A stretch of DNA of 64,000 nucleotides from Luminiphilus sp051201685 (lineage in GTDB: Bacteria; Pseudomonadota; Gammaproteobacteria; Pseudomonadales; Halieaceae): positions 1,612,001-1,676,000 of the forward strand of contig NZ_CP179213.1 of the NCBI RefSeq assembly GCF_051201685.1, written 5' to 3'. Each line of letters opens with the position of its first letter. The stretch's first letter is position 1. The position numbers and the translations under genes were made by a program. The notes under the pieces are model-generated. The model searched no databases. It saw only the letters and a program-made list of their open reading frames with translations, and had not been told where the DNA came from. Shown here in pieces: positions 52,065 to 61,609 of the stretch.

Positions 52065-52667
52065 CTAATGAGGACTATTAGATTTCAATAAGCCTTTCAG
52101 AGTTTGAAAAATTCGTGCCGCGTCGTTGTCGCTAGGCTTACCGAAGATTGCGTCAATCACTAGGCCCGAAGCGTCGGTGACAATGAACGCCGACTGCTCG
52201 GTGAGATCCCAGCCTGCCTGCCCTGTGCCAGCTTCATCAAGCACAAGAGTCGCCAAACTGAAGGCGCGTTGTTTGTCGACTACGGTGGCGCGAACGAAGG
52301 GTTTTGCAAACGTCGCGGCTGCCTCCAGATTGACAATGGCCGTAATTCGATACCGCGCGAACTCTAGCTCCAATCTCATCCGCTCTGTGAGCGGGTCATA
52401 AAGACCGCCGCCTCGGCGTGTTCCGGGCACGTATTGAATAACCTGAATCAGGCCTAAGTCCCTCGGTCCCGACCAGGGCGCGACACGATACCCATCGCGT
52501 TCGATCACGACCTGACCACCTTGGATAATGGAAATTGGTGGAAGTATTTTTCCTACCTCAACCACAGTGCTGGCAAAAACGTCGTTCCAAGAAACGGCGA
52601 GTAGTAGCGCCGACAAAAACTTGGGGAGGGCATTAACCGCGCGCGTCAACATTCCCCTCGTCGTCAC
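52065..52667 (-). CDS. YtfJ family periplasmic thioredoxin-fold protein
   Basis: This 200-residue protein has a signal peptide (about 10-32, cleaved after FAS) and the YtfJ pattern: a pair of segments GQVVIERDGYRVAPW and LIQVIQYVPGTRRGG near 50-85, and SAFIVTDASG near 165. Proteins of this family share a thioredoxin-like fold but lack the CxxC active site, as here. Their role is unknown. Start choices are GTG 52667, overlapping ygiQ by 4 nt, or ATG 52652; both leave a signal peptide. Confidence 0.78.
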   Translation of the reverse strand: MTTRGMLTRAVNALPKFLSALLLAVSWNDVFASTVVEVGKILPPISIIQGGQVVIERDGYRVAPWSGPRDLGLIQVIQYVPGTRRGGGLYDPLTERMRLELEFARYRITAIVNLEAAATFAKPFVRATVVDKQRAFSLATLVLDEAGTGQAGWDLTEQSAFIVTDASGLVIDAIFGKPSDNDAARIFQTLKGLLKSNSPH

Positions 52668-54820
52668 TTCTTTCGTTTTCCTGAACGCCCTGGTAGGCCA
52701 GTGTGCTGTGTCGCAAAGGGGCGTGCCTTTTCTTTGACCACACGGTGGCGCTTGGGTGGGTCTCTGGAGGGAACCAAATGCAACTTGCCATTACCGATCA
52801 GATCCCTGCGGCCCATGCGCTTGAGTTCGTCTCTGAGCAGTGGCCAGTTTTCCGGGTCGTGATAGCGGAGAAAGGCTTTGTGCAGCCTGCGCTGTTTCAG
52901 CTTGTCGACTACCGGCAAGGTGTTGTTTGTTCGACGGATGCGTTTTAGCGGGTTATGACGAGTGTGGTACATCGCGGTGGCCGTAGCCATTGGTGATGGG
53001 TAGAACGTCTGAACCTGATCGGCTCTGAATTTATTGTGCTTCAACCAAAGGGCCAAATTCATCATGTCTTCATCCCGTGTTCCGGGATGAGCCGCAATGA
53101 AGTAGGGGATCAGATACTGTTTTTTCCCCGCCTCTTTCGAATACTTATCAAACAGGGTCTTGAAGCGCTCATAGGTGCCGATGCCCGGCTTCATCATATG
53201 GCTCAGAGGCCCGTCTTCAGTGTGTTCTGGAGCAATTTTGAGGTAGCCGCCAACGTGATGGGTTACGAGCTCTTTGACGTATTCTGGCGTCTCCACCGCA
53301 ATGTCGTAGCGCAACCCCGAGGCAATTAAAACCTTCTTGATACCCGGAACCGCTCTGGCGCGCCGGTATAACGAAATTAAGGGCGTTTGATCGGTATTTA
53401 AGTTTTTACAGATGCCGGGAAAGACGCAGGAGAGCTTGCGGCACTTGGCCTCAATTTCCTTGCTCTTGCAGGCCAGTCGCCACATGTTGGCGGTTGGTCC
53501 ACCAAGATCCGAGATGACTCCGGTAAAAGCAGGGCTAGTATCTCGAATGCGTTCGACTTCACGAATGATCGAATCTTCCGAGCGATTTTGAATGATGCGG
53601 CCCTCGTGCTCCGTGATTGAACAAAATGTACAGCCGCCAAAGCAGCCTCGCATTATGTTCACGGAGTGCTGGATCATTTCGAAAGCGGGCACCTTGGCTT
53701 CCCCATACTGGGGATGAGCATGACGGGCGTATGGAAGCTCGAAGACCCAATCGAGTTCTTCGGTTTCCAAGGGGATGGGTGGGGGGTTAATCCATACGTC
53801 TCGATCACCGTGCGCTTGTATCAGAGGGAGGGCATTGAAGGGGTTTGTCTCTTTATGCAGCACTCTAGAAGCATGGGCATAGAGCACCGGGTCGTCACGA
53901 ACCTGTTCATAAGAGGGTATTCGAATCACGCTGTGGGCAGGATTTTTTGCCGGCATAATCCGTAAAGGTTGCACCGAGTCGTCAGACGTCTCATCGGTGT
54001 CACACTGGCTAGGTTCCATGCCTTCGTAGGGGTTGGGGTGCGTATCTATTGGCCCCGGGTTATCGACATCTGTAGAGCGCACCTCTTGAAAACCCGGCTC
54101 GATGCCCCGGGTAATAAAGGCGGTGCCACGAATGCTGCGTAGCGCTGAAATAGACTCTCCAGAAGCTAATCGGTGTGTCAGTTCCACTATGGCTCGTTCG
54201 GCATTGCCAAACAGCAAAATGTCGGCTTTGGAATCGAGTAGTACCGATCGTCTTACCTTCTCACTCCAGTAGTCGTAGTGGGCAATTCGGCGCAGGCTGG
54301 CTTCAATGCCGCCTATGACGATTGGCACGTCGTTAAAAGCCTCACGCACCCTTTGGCTGTATACGGTAACCGCTCTGTCAGGACGCATGCCTGCGTGGTC
54401 GCCCGGCGTGTAAGCGTCGTCATTACGGCGTTTTCGATCCGCGGTGTAATGATTGATCATTGAGTCCATGTTACCCGCAGCAACGCCCATAAACAGATTT
54501 GGCTTGCCCAGCGCTTTGAAGGGCTCTGCGCTGTGCCAATTGGGTTGCGAAATGATGCCCACGCGATAGCCCTGACCCTCGAGTACACGCCCTATGACGG
54601 CCATACCAAAGCTAGGATGATCAACGTAGGCGTCTCCTGTCACCACAATGACATCGCAGCTGTCCCAGCCCAGTGCATCCATTTCTTCTCGAGACGTCGG
54701 CAAAAACGGTGCCGGGCCTAAACACTCGGCCCAAAATTTTCGGTACTCAAAAATAGGAGTAATGCTAGCGTCCTGCTTGCCGCTGACAGCACTTCCTTTT
54801 TTTGTCTGATCCAATGTCAT
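52664..54820 (-). CDS. ygiQ: YgiQ family radical SAM protein
   Basis: This 718-residue protein has a B12-binding-like N-terminal domain (about 40-240), the radical SAM cluster motif CFGGCTFC near 394-401 and the long YgiQ C-terminal region rich in basic residues. E. coli YgiQ is about the same length. The reaction it performs is not established. It sits in an overlapping chain with the ion channel gene upstream (4 nt) and ytfJ downstream (4 nt), so the four genes from tesA to ytfJ likely form one transcript. Confidence 0.93.
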   Translation of the reverse strand: MTLDQTKKGSAVSGKQDASITPIFEYRKFWAECLGPAPFLPTSREEMDALGWDSCDVIVVTGDAYVDHPSFGMAVIGRVLEGQGYRVGIISQPNWHSAEPFKALGKPNLFMGVAAGNMDSMINHYTADRKRRNDDAYTPGDHAGMRPDRAVTVYSQRVREAFNDVPIVIGGIEASLRRIAHYDYWSEKVRRSVLLDSKADILLFGNAERAIVELTHRLASGESISALRSIRGTAFITRGIEPGFQEVRSTDVDNPGPIDTHPNPYEGMEPSQCDTDETSDDSVQPLRIMPAKNPAHSVIRIPSYEQVRDDPVLYAHASRVLHKETNPFNALPLIQAHGDRDVWINPPPIPLETEELDWVFELPYARHAHPQYGEAKVPAFEMIQHSVNIMRGCFGGCTFCSITEHEGRIIQNRSEDSIIREVERIRDTSPAFTGVISDLGGPTANMWRLACKSKEIEAKCRKLSCVFPGICKNLNTDQTPLISLYRRARAVPGIKKVLIASGLRYDIAVETPEYVKELVTHHVGGYLKIAPEHTEDGPLSHMMKPGIGTYERFKTLFDKYSKEAGKKQYLIPYFIAAHPGTRDEDMMNLALWLKHNKFRADQVQTFYPSPMATATAMYHTRHNPLKRIRRTNNTLPVVDKLKQRRLHKAFLRYHDPENWPLLRDELKRMGRRDLIGNGKLHLVPSRDPPKRHRVVKEKARPFATQHTGLPGRSGKRKK

Positions 54821-55689
54821 GAATTCTCCAGACCTGATGCGGCACTTCGTACAGATTCAGGCATATCCAGTTTTCCGCCGCAGTGTTTGCAAAAGTCAGC
54901 GTCAGGGGTGTGCTCACCAGCAGAACAAATCGGACAGTTCCAATTGACGTACAGGATACGGCGTTTGTTGAGGCGCTCCCACAGTTTGGCGGTAATAATG
55001 GCTGTCGGCACGGCCAAGATGGAGTAGCCCACCAGCATACCAAAGGCAGCGAGACTTTTCCCAAGCCCCGTTTGAGGCGTGAGATCGCCGTAACCCACCG
55101 TAGTGATGGTGACAACTGCCCAGTAAACGCTCACTGGAATGCTCGTGAAGCCGTGTTCAGGGCCCTCAATGACATAAATCAAGCAGGCAAAAACAACGAC
55201 CACGATCATAACGAGCACAAAAAAGACGAGAATGGTTCGCGCCGTATTGCGCAAAACTTTGATGATTTCCGTGAGTTCTGCAAACAATTCGAAGAGGCTC
55301 AAAACGCGAAATATTCGCATGACACGGATGAGTCGAATGATGAGCAGCGGTGCGGCTTCGGGAATGAGAAAAGCGATGTAGGTTGGCAGTAGCGCGAGCA
55401 GATCCACAATGCCCCAGAAACTTGTGACGTAAGCTAGCCTGTTGCCGGTGGTCCAAACCCTCGTGAAATACTCCACGGTAAACAACAAGGTGAAAGCGAT
55501 CTCCAAACGCATGAAAGTAAGACCGTGTTGCTCATGTAGTGATGCGACGGAATCCATCATCACTACCACCACGCTCACAATAATCATGCCTAAAAGGCTG
55601 AGGTCAAATGCCTTGCCTGCAGGCGTTGTTGTGCCGAAAATGATGCTTTCGAGTTGTTGCTGGCGCGCACTTTGCTGTCTAGTGGTCAA
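54817..55689 (-). CDS. Voltage-gated-type potassium channel with C-terminal zinc ribbon
   Basis: This 290-residue channel has the S1-S6 layout (six helices, about 28-225), an Arg-rich S4 (RLIRVMRIFRVLSL near 120), and the selectivity filter TTVGYGD near 195. A soluble C-terminal tail carries a zinc-ribbon motif, Cys252-x2-Cys255 and Cys267-x2-Cys270. Such tails are less common than RCK domains in bacterial channels and may sense metal or redox state. The start is TTG 55689 with GGAG 8 nt upstream, overlapping tesA by 4 nt. Confidence 0.88.
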   Translation of the reverse strand: MTTRQQSARQQQLESIIFGTTTPAGKAFDLSLLGMIIVSVVVVMMDSVASLHEQHGLTFMRLEIAFTLLFTVEYFTRVWTTGNRLAYVTSFWGIVDLLALLPTYIAFLIPEAAPLLIIRLIRVMRIFRVLSLFELFAELTEIIKVLRNTARTILVFFVLVMIVVVVFACLIYVIEGPEHGFTSIPVSVYWAVVTITTVGYGDLTPQTGLGKSLAAFGMLVGYSILAVPTAIITAKLWERLNKRRILYVNWNCPICSAGEHTPDADFCKHCGGKLDMPESVRSAASGLENS

Positions 55690-56357
55690 GGTTTTGACTC
55701 CGTTACTTGAAGAAGAGGGGTCAGGTACGGAAGAACATTGGCAAGTAGCAAAGACTGAGCGTTCGCAGTCGGATGAATGCCGTCGGCCTGCATGAGTTCT
55801 GAGTTGAGAGCGATGTTGGCCAAAATAAACGGCGCAACGCTGGCGTTGGCTTGTGCAGCGACAATCGAAAAGCTCTCGCGGAATAGCGTGGTGTACCGGT
55901 TACCAAAATTGGGTGGGATTTCCATACTGAGTAATAGTACGGTAGCGCCGCTTGCTTGAGAATTGAGCGTGAGCGCAGTGAGATTATCCCTCAGTTTTTT
56001 TATTGGGAATCCGCGCAGCCCGTCATTGCCTCCCAACTCGATGACGACGATGTCGGGGGTATGGCGTTTTAGTAGGTCGGGTAAACGCTGAAGCCCACCT
56101 CCTGTGGTATCCCCGGAGATGCTCGCGTTGATCACTGTCCAGTCTGTTCGGTTGACCCTCAAGTGCTGCTGCAGTAGTGCGACCCAGCCCTGTTCGAGGT
56201 CCATTCCGTAGGCGGCACTGATGCTGTCCCCCAGCACCAACAGTTGTTTGGGGGCACCGAAAGCCGCCGGGGCCGAACAGAGCTGTGCGGCAATAATGAC
56301 GACGGCGAATCCGCGCCCAAGTCTGGGACGTAAGTTGTGCCAGAGGTACGTAAGCAT
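55686..56357 (-). CDS. tesA: TesA-like multifunctional esterase/thioesterase I
   Basis: This 223-residue SGNH hydrolase has a signal peptide (about 1-34) and GDSIS with Ser45, the block IELGGNDGLRG and the catalytic pair in DGIHPT. TesA hydrolyses acyl-CoA thioesters, lysophospholipids and simple esters in the periplasm. ATG 56357 shares the palindrome CATG with the start of ybbA on the other strand; ATG 56369 is an alternative that adds four residues. It is divergent from the ybbA-ybbP exporter genes, as in enteric bacteria. Confidence 0.92.
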   Translation of the reverse strand: MLTYLWHNLRPRLGRGFAVVIIAAQLCSAPAAFGAPKQLLVLGDSISAAYGMDLEQGWVALLQQHLRVNRTDWTVINASISGDTTGGGLQRLPDLLKRHTPDIVVIELGGNDGLRGFPIKKLRDNLTALTLNSQASGATVLLLSMEIPPNFGNRYTTLFRESFSIVAAQANASVAPFILANIALNSELMQADGIHPTANAQSLLLANVLPYLTPLLQVTESKP

Positions 56358-57021
56358 GATCAAAACCATTAATCTCCAGAAGTCGGTGCCAATAGCGGAC
56401 GGTGAGTTGGAAATCCTGCGGGGCATTAGCTTCGAAATCAAGCAGGGCGACACGGCCGCTATTGTAGGGGTATCCGGCTCTGGAAAGTCGACACTACTCG
56501 GATTGCTTGCTGGGTTAGATGTCGCATCCGGAGGTGACGTCATTATTGACGAACAATCCCTGTCAGCGCTCGATGAGGACCAGCGGGCTGCCCTGCGGGC
56601 TGAAAAAGTGGGTTTTGTCTTCCAAAGCTTTCAGCTACTCCCTGCGTTGACGGCGTTAGAGAACGTAATGTTGCCGCTGGAGTTATCGGGCAACACTTCA
56701 GCGCTGGCTCGTGCTGCTGGCTATTTGGAGCGTGTGGGCCTAGACCATCGCTTGAATCATTATCCCAGTATGCTGTCTGGCGGGGAGCAGCAACGGGTGG
56801 CGATCGCGAGAGCCTTTGCTGCCAGACCACAAATATTATTTGCGGATGAGCCCACCGGTAATTTAGACAAGGCCACCGGCGATACCGTGATTGAATTATT
56901 GTTTGACCTAAACCGCTCGGAAGGTACGACACTGGTGCTCGTCACTCACGATGAGCGTCTCGCTAAGCGCTGCAATCAGCAGTTTGTCATGGAAAATGGT
57001 TACCTAGAGGCAGTCGATTGA
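56356..57021 (+). CDS. ybbA: YbbA-like ABC transporter ATPase
   Basis: This 221-residue ATPase of the LolD/MacB type has Walker A GVSGSGKST at 38-46, the signature LSGGEQQR near 140 and Walker B ILFADEP near 160. With the FtsX-type permease downstream it forms an exporter or lipid-release ABC complex. ATG 56356 overlaps the start codon of divergent tesA, so the promoters of each lie inside the other gene. It ends overlapping a potential upstream TTG start of the permease. Confidence 0.92.
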   Translation: MIKTINLQKSVPIADGELEILRGISFEIKQGDTAAIVGVSGSGKSTLLGLLAGLDVASGGDVIIDEQSLSALDEDQRAALRAEKVGFVFQSFQLLPALTALENVMLPLELSGNTSALARAAGYLERVGLDHRLNHYPSMLSGGEQQRVAIARAFAARPQILFADEPTGNLDKATGDTVIELLFDLNRSEGTTLVLVTHDERLAKRCNQQFVMENGYLEAVD

Positions 57022-57038
57022 GACCGGGAAGTCGTGGC

Positions 57039-59507
57039 ATGAATCCGGCTATTCTCTTGTTGAGAGACTGGCGTGGGGGTGAATTGGGGGTGCTACTTGC
57101 AGCACTTCTGCTGGCGGTTTCTGTGGTGGTAGGCATCAGTGCATTTGTGAGCAGTCTCCAGTCGGCGTTGGTTAGCGAAAGTTTGCGTTTTCTAGCGGCT
57201 GACCGCGTGGTAACAAGTGGTCAGGCCATTTCCGAAGAATGGACCTCTCAGGCAGAGCTTGAAGGGCTGACGGTGGCTCAGACCCTGAGCTTTCCCTCTA
57301 TGGCGGTTACTGAAAGTGACAATTTATATCTCGCTTCAATCATGGCGGTCAGTTCGGGTTATCCACTGAGAGGGGAGCTTCTGTCCAGTGCTACGCCCTA
57401 CGGTGAGGTGCGAACCGATGCCGGTATTCCCAACCCCGGGGAGGCCTATCTGGCGCCTCGACTTTTTGCCCTTCTAGAGGTCCAGCCTGGGGATCGAGTT
57501 TGGGTTGGAGATAAAGCGCTGGTTATTTCTGGTGCTGTTCGTGGGCAGCCCGACACGGCCAGTGCGGCTTTTGGTTATGGTCCAAGATTGCTTATGAACC
57601 TGGCTGACATTCCTGCCACCGGAGTCATCCAGCCCGGTAGCCGGGTGACTTGGCGGGTGTTACTGGCAGGCGAGGGGAGCGCACTAGACGCCTTTACCCA
57701 ATGGGTAACGCCGCAGTTGAATCAGGGTCAACGTTTGCTCGGGGTCGAGGACAGTCAGCCCAGCATTAGTCGAACACTGGACAGGGCCCAAGGGTTTTTA
57801 TTGCTCGCGGGCAGTCTAGGCGTGGTGTTAGCTGCCGCAGCAATAGCCTTGGCAGCCCGAAGATTTTCTGAGCGGCACACGGATCATGTGGCGATTATGA
57901 AAAGCCTGGGTGCCAGTCGTGGGCGAATCGCCAGGCTCTACGGCGGCAGTTTGCTTATGTTGGGCGGCATTGCCACGGTATTGGGCTGCGCGCTGGGGTG
58001 GGCGCTGCAAGCACTGTTCTTCCAGCTTTTTGCCGAGCAACTGCGCGTTCAGCCGGGCGCTGTGGGTTATGAACCGTATTTAATTGGTGGAGCTACTGCG
58101 CTGGTTTGCCTCGGGTTTTTTGCATGGCCACCACTGGAGCGACTTGCTCAGATACCCCCGTTGCGAGTTCTACGCCGGGATGTCGATGCTAGTGGTGCCC
58201 AACGCTGGATGGACTATGCTTTGGGCGCGATTTCAATTTTTGGCTTGATGTGGTGGTACTCGGGGGACCTAAGAGTCACCGGCAGCGTAGTAGCGGGTTT
58301 GTCCCTAACCGTCGGGGCAGGCTATTTTGCTGCTCAGATTCTTTTGCGAGGCGGACGGGCGCTGGGGAGCGCAGCGGGTAGCGTATGGCGCCTTGCTCTA
58401 GCAAATCTGCAGCGTCGAGGAACCGCCAATGCCTTGCAAATGGTGATTTTTGCGATTGCGATTATGTTGATGTTGGTACTCGTCATCGTCAGGGGTGCAC
58501 TCATTGACCAATGGCAGGCCCAGTTGCCCCCGGGGAGCCCCAATCATTTTATGCTGAATATTACGGCCGACGAGCGTGGGTCGTTGACCCATTTTCTCGC
58601 CGAGCGCGGTATCAAGTCACAGCCTCAATTCCCGATGACTCGAGGCCGGATTATGGCCGTTAACGGTGAGAAGTTGGCAGCGGCCGACAGCGCCCAGTCG
58701 CAACGACGTCAGCGAGAGGCCAATTTCACTTACGCCGACACGTTGCCCGAGGCCAATGAAATTATCGCCGGCGAATGGTGGGATGCCGATACCAATGAGG
58801 CGCAGGTGTCGCTGGAGAGGGAGTTTGCTCAGCGTGTGGGTGCCACTGTCGGTGATGTCCTAGAACTGCGTATTGCATCGGAGAGCTTCCAGGCTAGGGT
58901 CTCTAGTTTGCGAGAATCTGATTGGCAAAGTATGAAGCCCAATTTTTTCGTCATTTTCCCCAAGAACACTCTGGAGCGTTTCCCCAATACCTTTCTCACC
59001 AGCTTCTATCTGCCTGCGGAGCAAAAGGCGCTGTTAAATGAACTCATAACCGCTTTTCCTACGGTAACCATCATTGAGCTTGATATTGTCATTGAAGAAA
59101 TTCGCACCATCATAGATCGGGTGGGCCAAGCCATCGAGTTGGTACTGGCGGTGATTTTACTGGCGGGTGGCATGGTGTTAATCGCGGGTGTTCAGGCCAG
59201 TGTCGATATTCGCCTGCGCGAAAGTGCGCTGCTAAGAGCGTTGGGAGCTAAAAAGAGTCTGTTGCTGGGCGCACTGCTCATAGAGTTTGCGACCCTCGGT
59301 GCATTTGCAGGGTTACTCGCTGTATTGGGCGCTGAAATGGCGGCTTGGGCACTGCAGACCCAAGCCCTTGACCTCACATATCAGGCGAGCCCTTGGCTGT
59401 GGCCCTGGAGTATTTTTGCTGGTGTGAGTCTCATTGGTGGGCTAGGAGTTTTGAGCTGTCGCAAAGCGGTGGCAGCGCCACCGCTTGTTGTCTTGCGCGA
59501 GCTCTAG
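57039..59507 (+). CDS. ybbP: YbbP-like FtsX-family ABC permease
   Basis: This 822-residue permease has ten membrane helices in the YbbP layout: one at the N-terminus (about 15-38), a large extracytoplasmic domain, groups near 255-420, a second large domain (about 470-680) and three to four helices at 690-800. FtsX-domain segments lie at both ends. ATG 57039 has GGGAAG 7 nt upstream; TTG 57018 overlapping the ybbA stop is the alternative. The pair YbbA-YbbP is thought to move lipid-like substrates, but its cargo is unknown. Confidence 0.9.
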   Translation: MNPAILLLRDWRGGELGVLLAALLLAVSVVVGISAFVSSLQSALVSESLRFLAADRVVTSGQAISEEWTSQAELEGLTVAQTLSFPSMAVTESDNLYLASIMAVSSGYPLRGELLSSATPYGEVRTDAGIPNPGEAYLAPRLFALLEVQPGDRVWVGDKALVISGAVRGQPDTASAAFGYGPRLLMNLADIPATGVIQPGSRVTWRVLLAGEGSALDAFTQWVTPQLNQGQRLLGVEDSQPSISRTLDRAQGFLLLAGSLGVVLAAAAIALAARRFSERHTDHVAIMKSLGASRGRIARLYGGSLLMLGGIATVLGCALGWALQALFFQLFAEQLRVQPGAVGYEPYLIGGATALVCLGFFAWPPLERLAQIPPLRVLRRDVDASGAQRWMDYALGAISIFGLMWWYSGDLRVTGSVVAGLSLTVGAGYFAAQILLRGGRALGSAAGSVWRLALANLQRRGTANALQMVIFAIAIMLMLVLVIVRGALIDQWQAQLPPGSPNHFMLNITADERGSLTHFLAERGIKSQPQFPMTRGRIMAVNGEKLAAADSAQSQRRQREANFTYADTLPEANEIIAGEWWDADTNEAQVSLEREFAQRVGATVGDVLELRIASESFQARVSSLRESDWQSMKPNFFVIFPKNTLERFPNTFLTSFYLPAEQKALLNELITAFPTVTIIELDIVIEEIRTIIDRVGQAIELVLAVILLAGGMVLIAGVQASVDIRLRESALLRALGAKKSLLLGALLIEFATLGAFAGLLAVLGAEMAAWALQTQALDLTYQASPWLWPWSIFAGVSLIGGLGVLSCRKAVAAPPLVVLREL

Positions 59508-59513
59508 GAGGAA

Positions 59514-60494
59514 TTATCCTAAAAGATGCGCGACGGCATCTCGCTCATCTGAGAGTTCTTTAGCCGTGGCATCCATCTTTGACCGACTGAACTCACCGAC
59601 ATCAACGCCCTGCACGATGGACCAATCGCCATCGGCACAGCGGCAGGGAAATGAGTAGATAAGTCCTTGGGGTATGCCATAAGAGCCGTCTGAGTAAACG
59701 CCCATGGAGACCCAGTCGTCACCGTCAGTGCCAAGAGCCCAACTGCGCATATGGTCGATGGCCGCATTGGCCGCCGAGGCCGCAGAGGATGCTCCCCGCG
59801 CTTCAATGATGGCAGCACCTCGTTGTTGTACTGTCGGTATAAAGTTGTCTTCGTACCAAGCCTGATCAATAAGGTCGATCGCTTTCTCATCTTTCACCTT
59901 GGCGTTGAACAGGTCGGGGTACTGTGTTGCGGAGTGATTTCCCCAGATCGTCATGCAGGTGATGTCATTAACGGTGGTTCCGGTTTTTTGCGCAATCTGC
60001 GTCGCAGCTCGATTGTGATCGAGGCGAGTCATGGCGGTAAAGTTGCGTGGGTCTAGGTCGGGTGCATTGCGTTGTGTAATCAAAGCATTGGTGTTGGCGG
60101 GGTTGCCGACTACGAGGACTTTGGCGTTCCGCGAAGCGTGATCATTGAGCGCTTTGCCCTGTACTGAAAAGATGGCGGCGTTGGCTTCGAGCAAGTCTTT
60201 TCGCTCCATGCCTGGTCCTCGGGGCCTAGCCCCCACAAGCAAGGCGTAATCGGTATCTTTGAAGCCCACGTTGGGATCGTCAGTGCATACAACACCCGCT
60301 AATAAAGGAAAAGCGCAGTCGTCCAATTCCATGCGCACGCCCTCTAGCGCGGTCATGGCTGGAGTGATGTCTAGTAACTGTAGAATTACGGGTTGGTCAT
60401 CGCCCAACATGGCGCCAGAGGCGATACGAAATAGAAGGGCGTAACCAATTTGGCCTGCGGCGCCAGTAACCGTTACGCGAACGGGAGCTTTCAT
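59514..60494 (-). CDS. mdh: Malate dehydrogenase
   Basis: This 326-residue enzyme interconverts malate and oxaloacetate with NAD in the citric acid cycle. It has the NAD-binding GAAGQIG at 11-17, GARPRGPGMERKDL near 92 with the substrate arginines, and the active-site histidine in IWGNHSATQYPD near 185. It is the longer type found with GAAGQIGY starts (cytosolic-like). ATG 60494 is preferred over ATG 60500 because GAGG then has the right spacing. It converges on ybbP with 6 bp between stop codons. Confidence 0.96.
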   Translation of the reverse strand: MKAPVRVTVTGAAGQIGYALLFRIASGAMLGDDQPVILQLLDITPAMTALEGVRMELDDCAFPLLAGVVCTDDPNVGFKDTDYALLVGARPRGPGMERKDLLEANAAIFSVQGKALNDHASRNAKVLVVGNPANTNALITQRNAPDLDPRNFTAMTRLDHNRAATQIAQKTGTTVNDITCMTIWGNHSATQYPDLFNAKVKDEKAIDLIDQAWYEDNFIPTVQQRGAAIIEARGASSAASAANAAIDHMRSWALGTDGDDWVSMGVYSDGSYGIPQGLIYSFPCRCADGDWSIVQGVDVGEFSRSKMDATAKELSDERDAVAHLLG

Positions 60495-60695
60495 AATCAT
60501 GATCCTCAGTGGGAAGCGGATTGCTGCGCAGGGTCAAGGGGTTTTCCGCTGACAACGCCTGCTGCGGGCGCGATTTTCCGGTGCTGACAACAAAAACTCA
60601 AGTCGTAACAGGACCTAAACAAATTTTATGTGTGTATTTGGACCCAAAAGCTGCCTTTCTATATGATCGACGCTTCTTTCGACCGGTGTACGGCC

Positions 60696-61595
60696 ATGTC
60701 AGGACCTGCCAGAGACAATTTCATCCAAGACGCAAGCTTAGGCCGCGGTCATTCCTCAAAAGACACGCGCAAGCAGGATTATGCCTTGAACAAGCTGCAT
60801 AAGCGTTTGCGGCGCAATGTTGGGAAAGCTATTGCTGATTTTGCGATGATCGAAGAGGGGGACCGCATTATGGTGTGCCTGTCTGGGGGCAAAGACTCCT
60901 ATGCGATGCTCGATATCTTGCTGAGCCTCAGAGACCGTGCCCCGGTGGAGTTCGAACTGATTGCGGTCAATTTAGATCAAAAGCAGCCTGATTTTCCCGA
61001 GGAGGTACTGCCCAACTATCTGGAGGATCTGGGCGTTCCCTACTATATTTTAGAGCGAGACACCTACAGTGTGGTGAAGTCAGTCATTCCTGAGGGTAAA
61101 ACGACCTGCGGACTTTGCTCGAGGTTGCGCAGGGGTACGCTCTACGGGTTTGCCGAGCAGATAGGGGCCAGTAAAATCGCTCTGGGGCATCACCGCGACG
61201 ATATCGTTGAGACACTTTTTTTGAATCTTTTTTTTGCGGGAAAGCTAAAAGCGATGCCGCCAAAGTTGTTAAGCGACGATCGCAAAAATGTAGTGATTCG
61301 GCCCATGGCCTATTGCAAGGAGGCGGACATTGCAAAATACGCTGTAGCCAAGGCGTTTCCGATTATCCCCTGCAACTTGTGCGGGTCTCAGACCAATTTG
61401 CAGCGACAGGAAATTAAGCAGATGTTGCAGGGCTGGGAGAGACAATATCCTGGCCGCATTGAAACCATTTTTAAAGCACTAAGCAGCGTTTCTCCGTCGC
61501 AACTGGCCGATCAAAACCTGTTTAACTTCAGAGACCTATCTATCGAAGTTGATAAAGAAATTCACCTCCCTGAGTTGAAGGTGGTGCAGCTATGA
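60696..61595 (+). CDS. ttcA: TtcA tRNA 2-thiocytidine synthetase
   Basis: This 299-residue protein inserts sulfur at cytidine 32 of tRNAs. It has the PP-loop SGGKDS near 64-69 and the cysteine pairs CGLC near 142 and CNLC near 233 that hold a [4Fe-4S] cluster. The family is about 300-310 residues, which supports ATG 60696; earlier in-frame starts at 60663 and 60630 cannot be excluded, since none has a good ribosome site. It reads into the ccm genes after 14 bp. Confidence 0.93.
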   Translation: MSGPARDNFIQDASLGRGHSSKDTRKQDYALNKLHKRLRRNVGKAIADFAMIEEGDRIMVCLSGGKDSYAMLDILLSLRDRAPVEFELIAVNLDQKQPDFPEEVLPNYLEDLGVPYYILERDTYSVVKSVIPEGKTTCGLCSRLRRGTLYGFAEQIGASKIALGHHRDDIVETLFLNLFFAGKLKAMPPKLLSDDRKNVVIRPMAYCKEADIAKYAVAKAFPIIPCNLCGSQTNLQRQEIKQMLQGWERQYPGRIETIFKALSSVSPSQLADQNLFNFRDLSIEVDKEIHLPELKVVQL

Positions 61596-61609
61596 GAAAT
61601 CTCTTTTAG

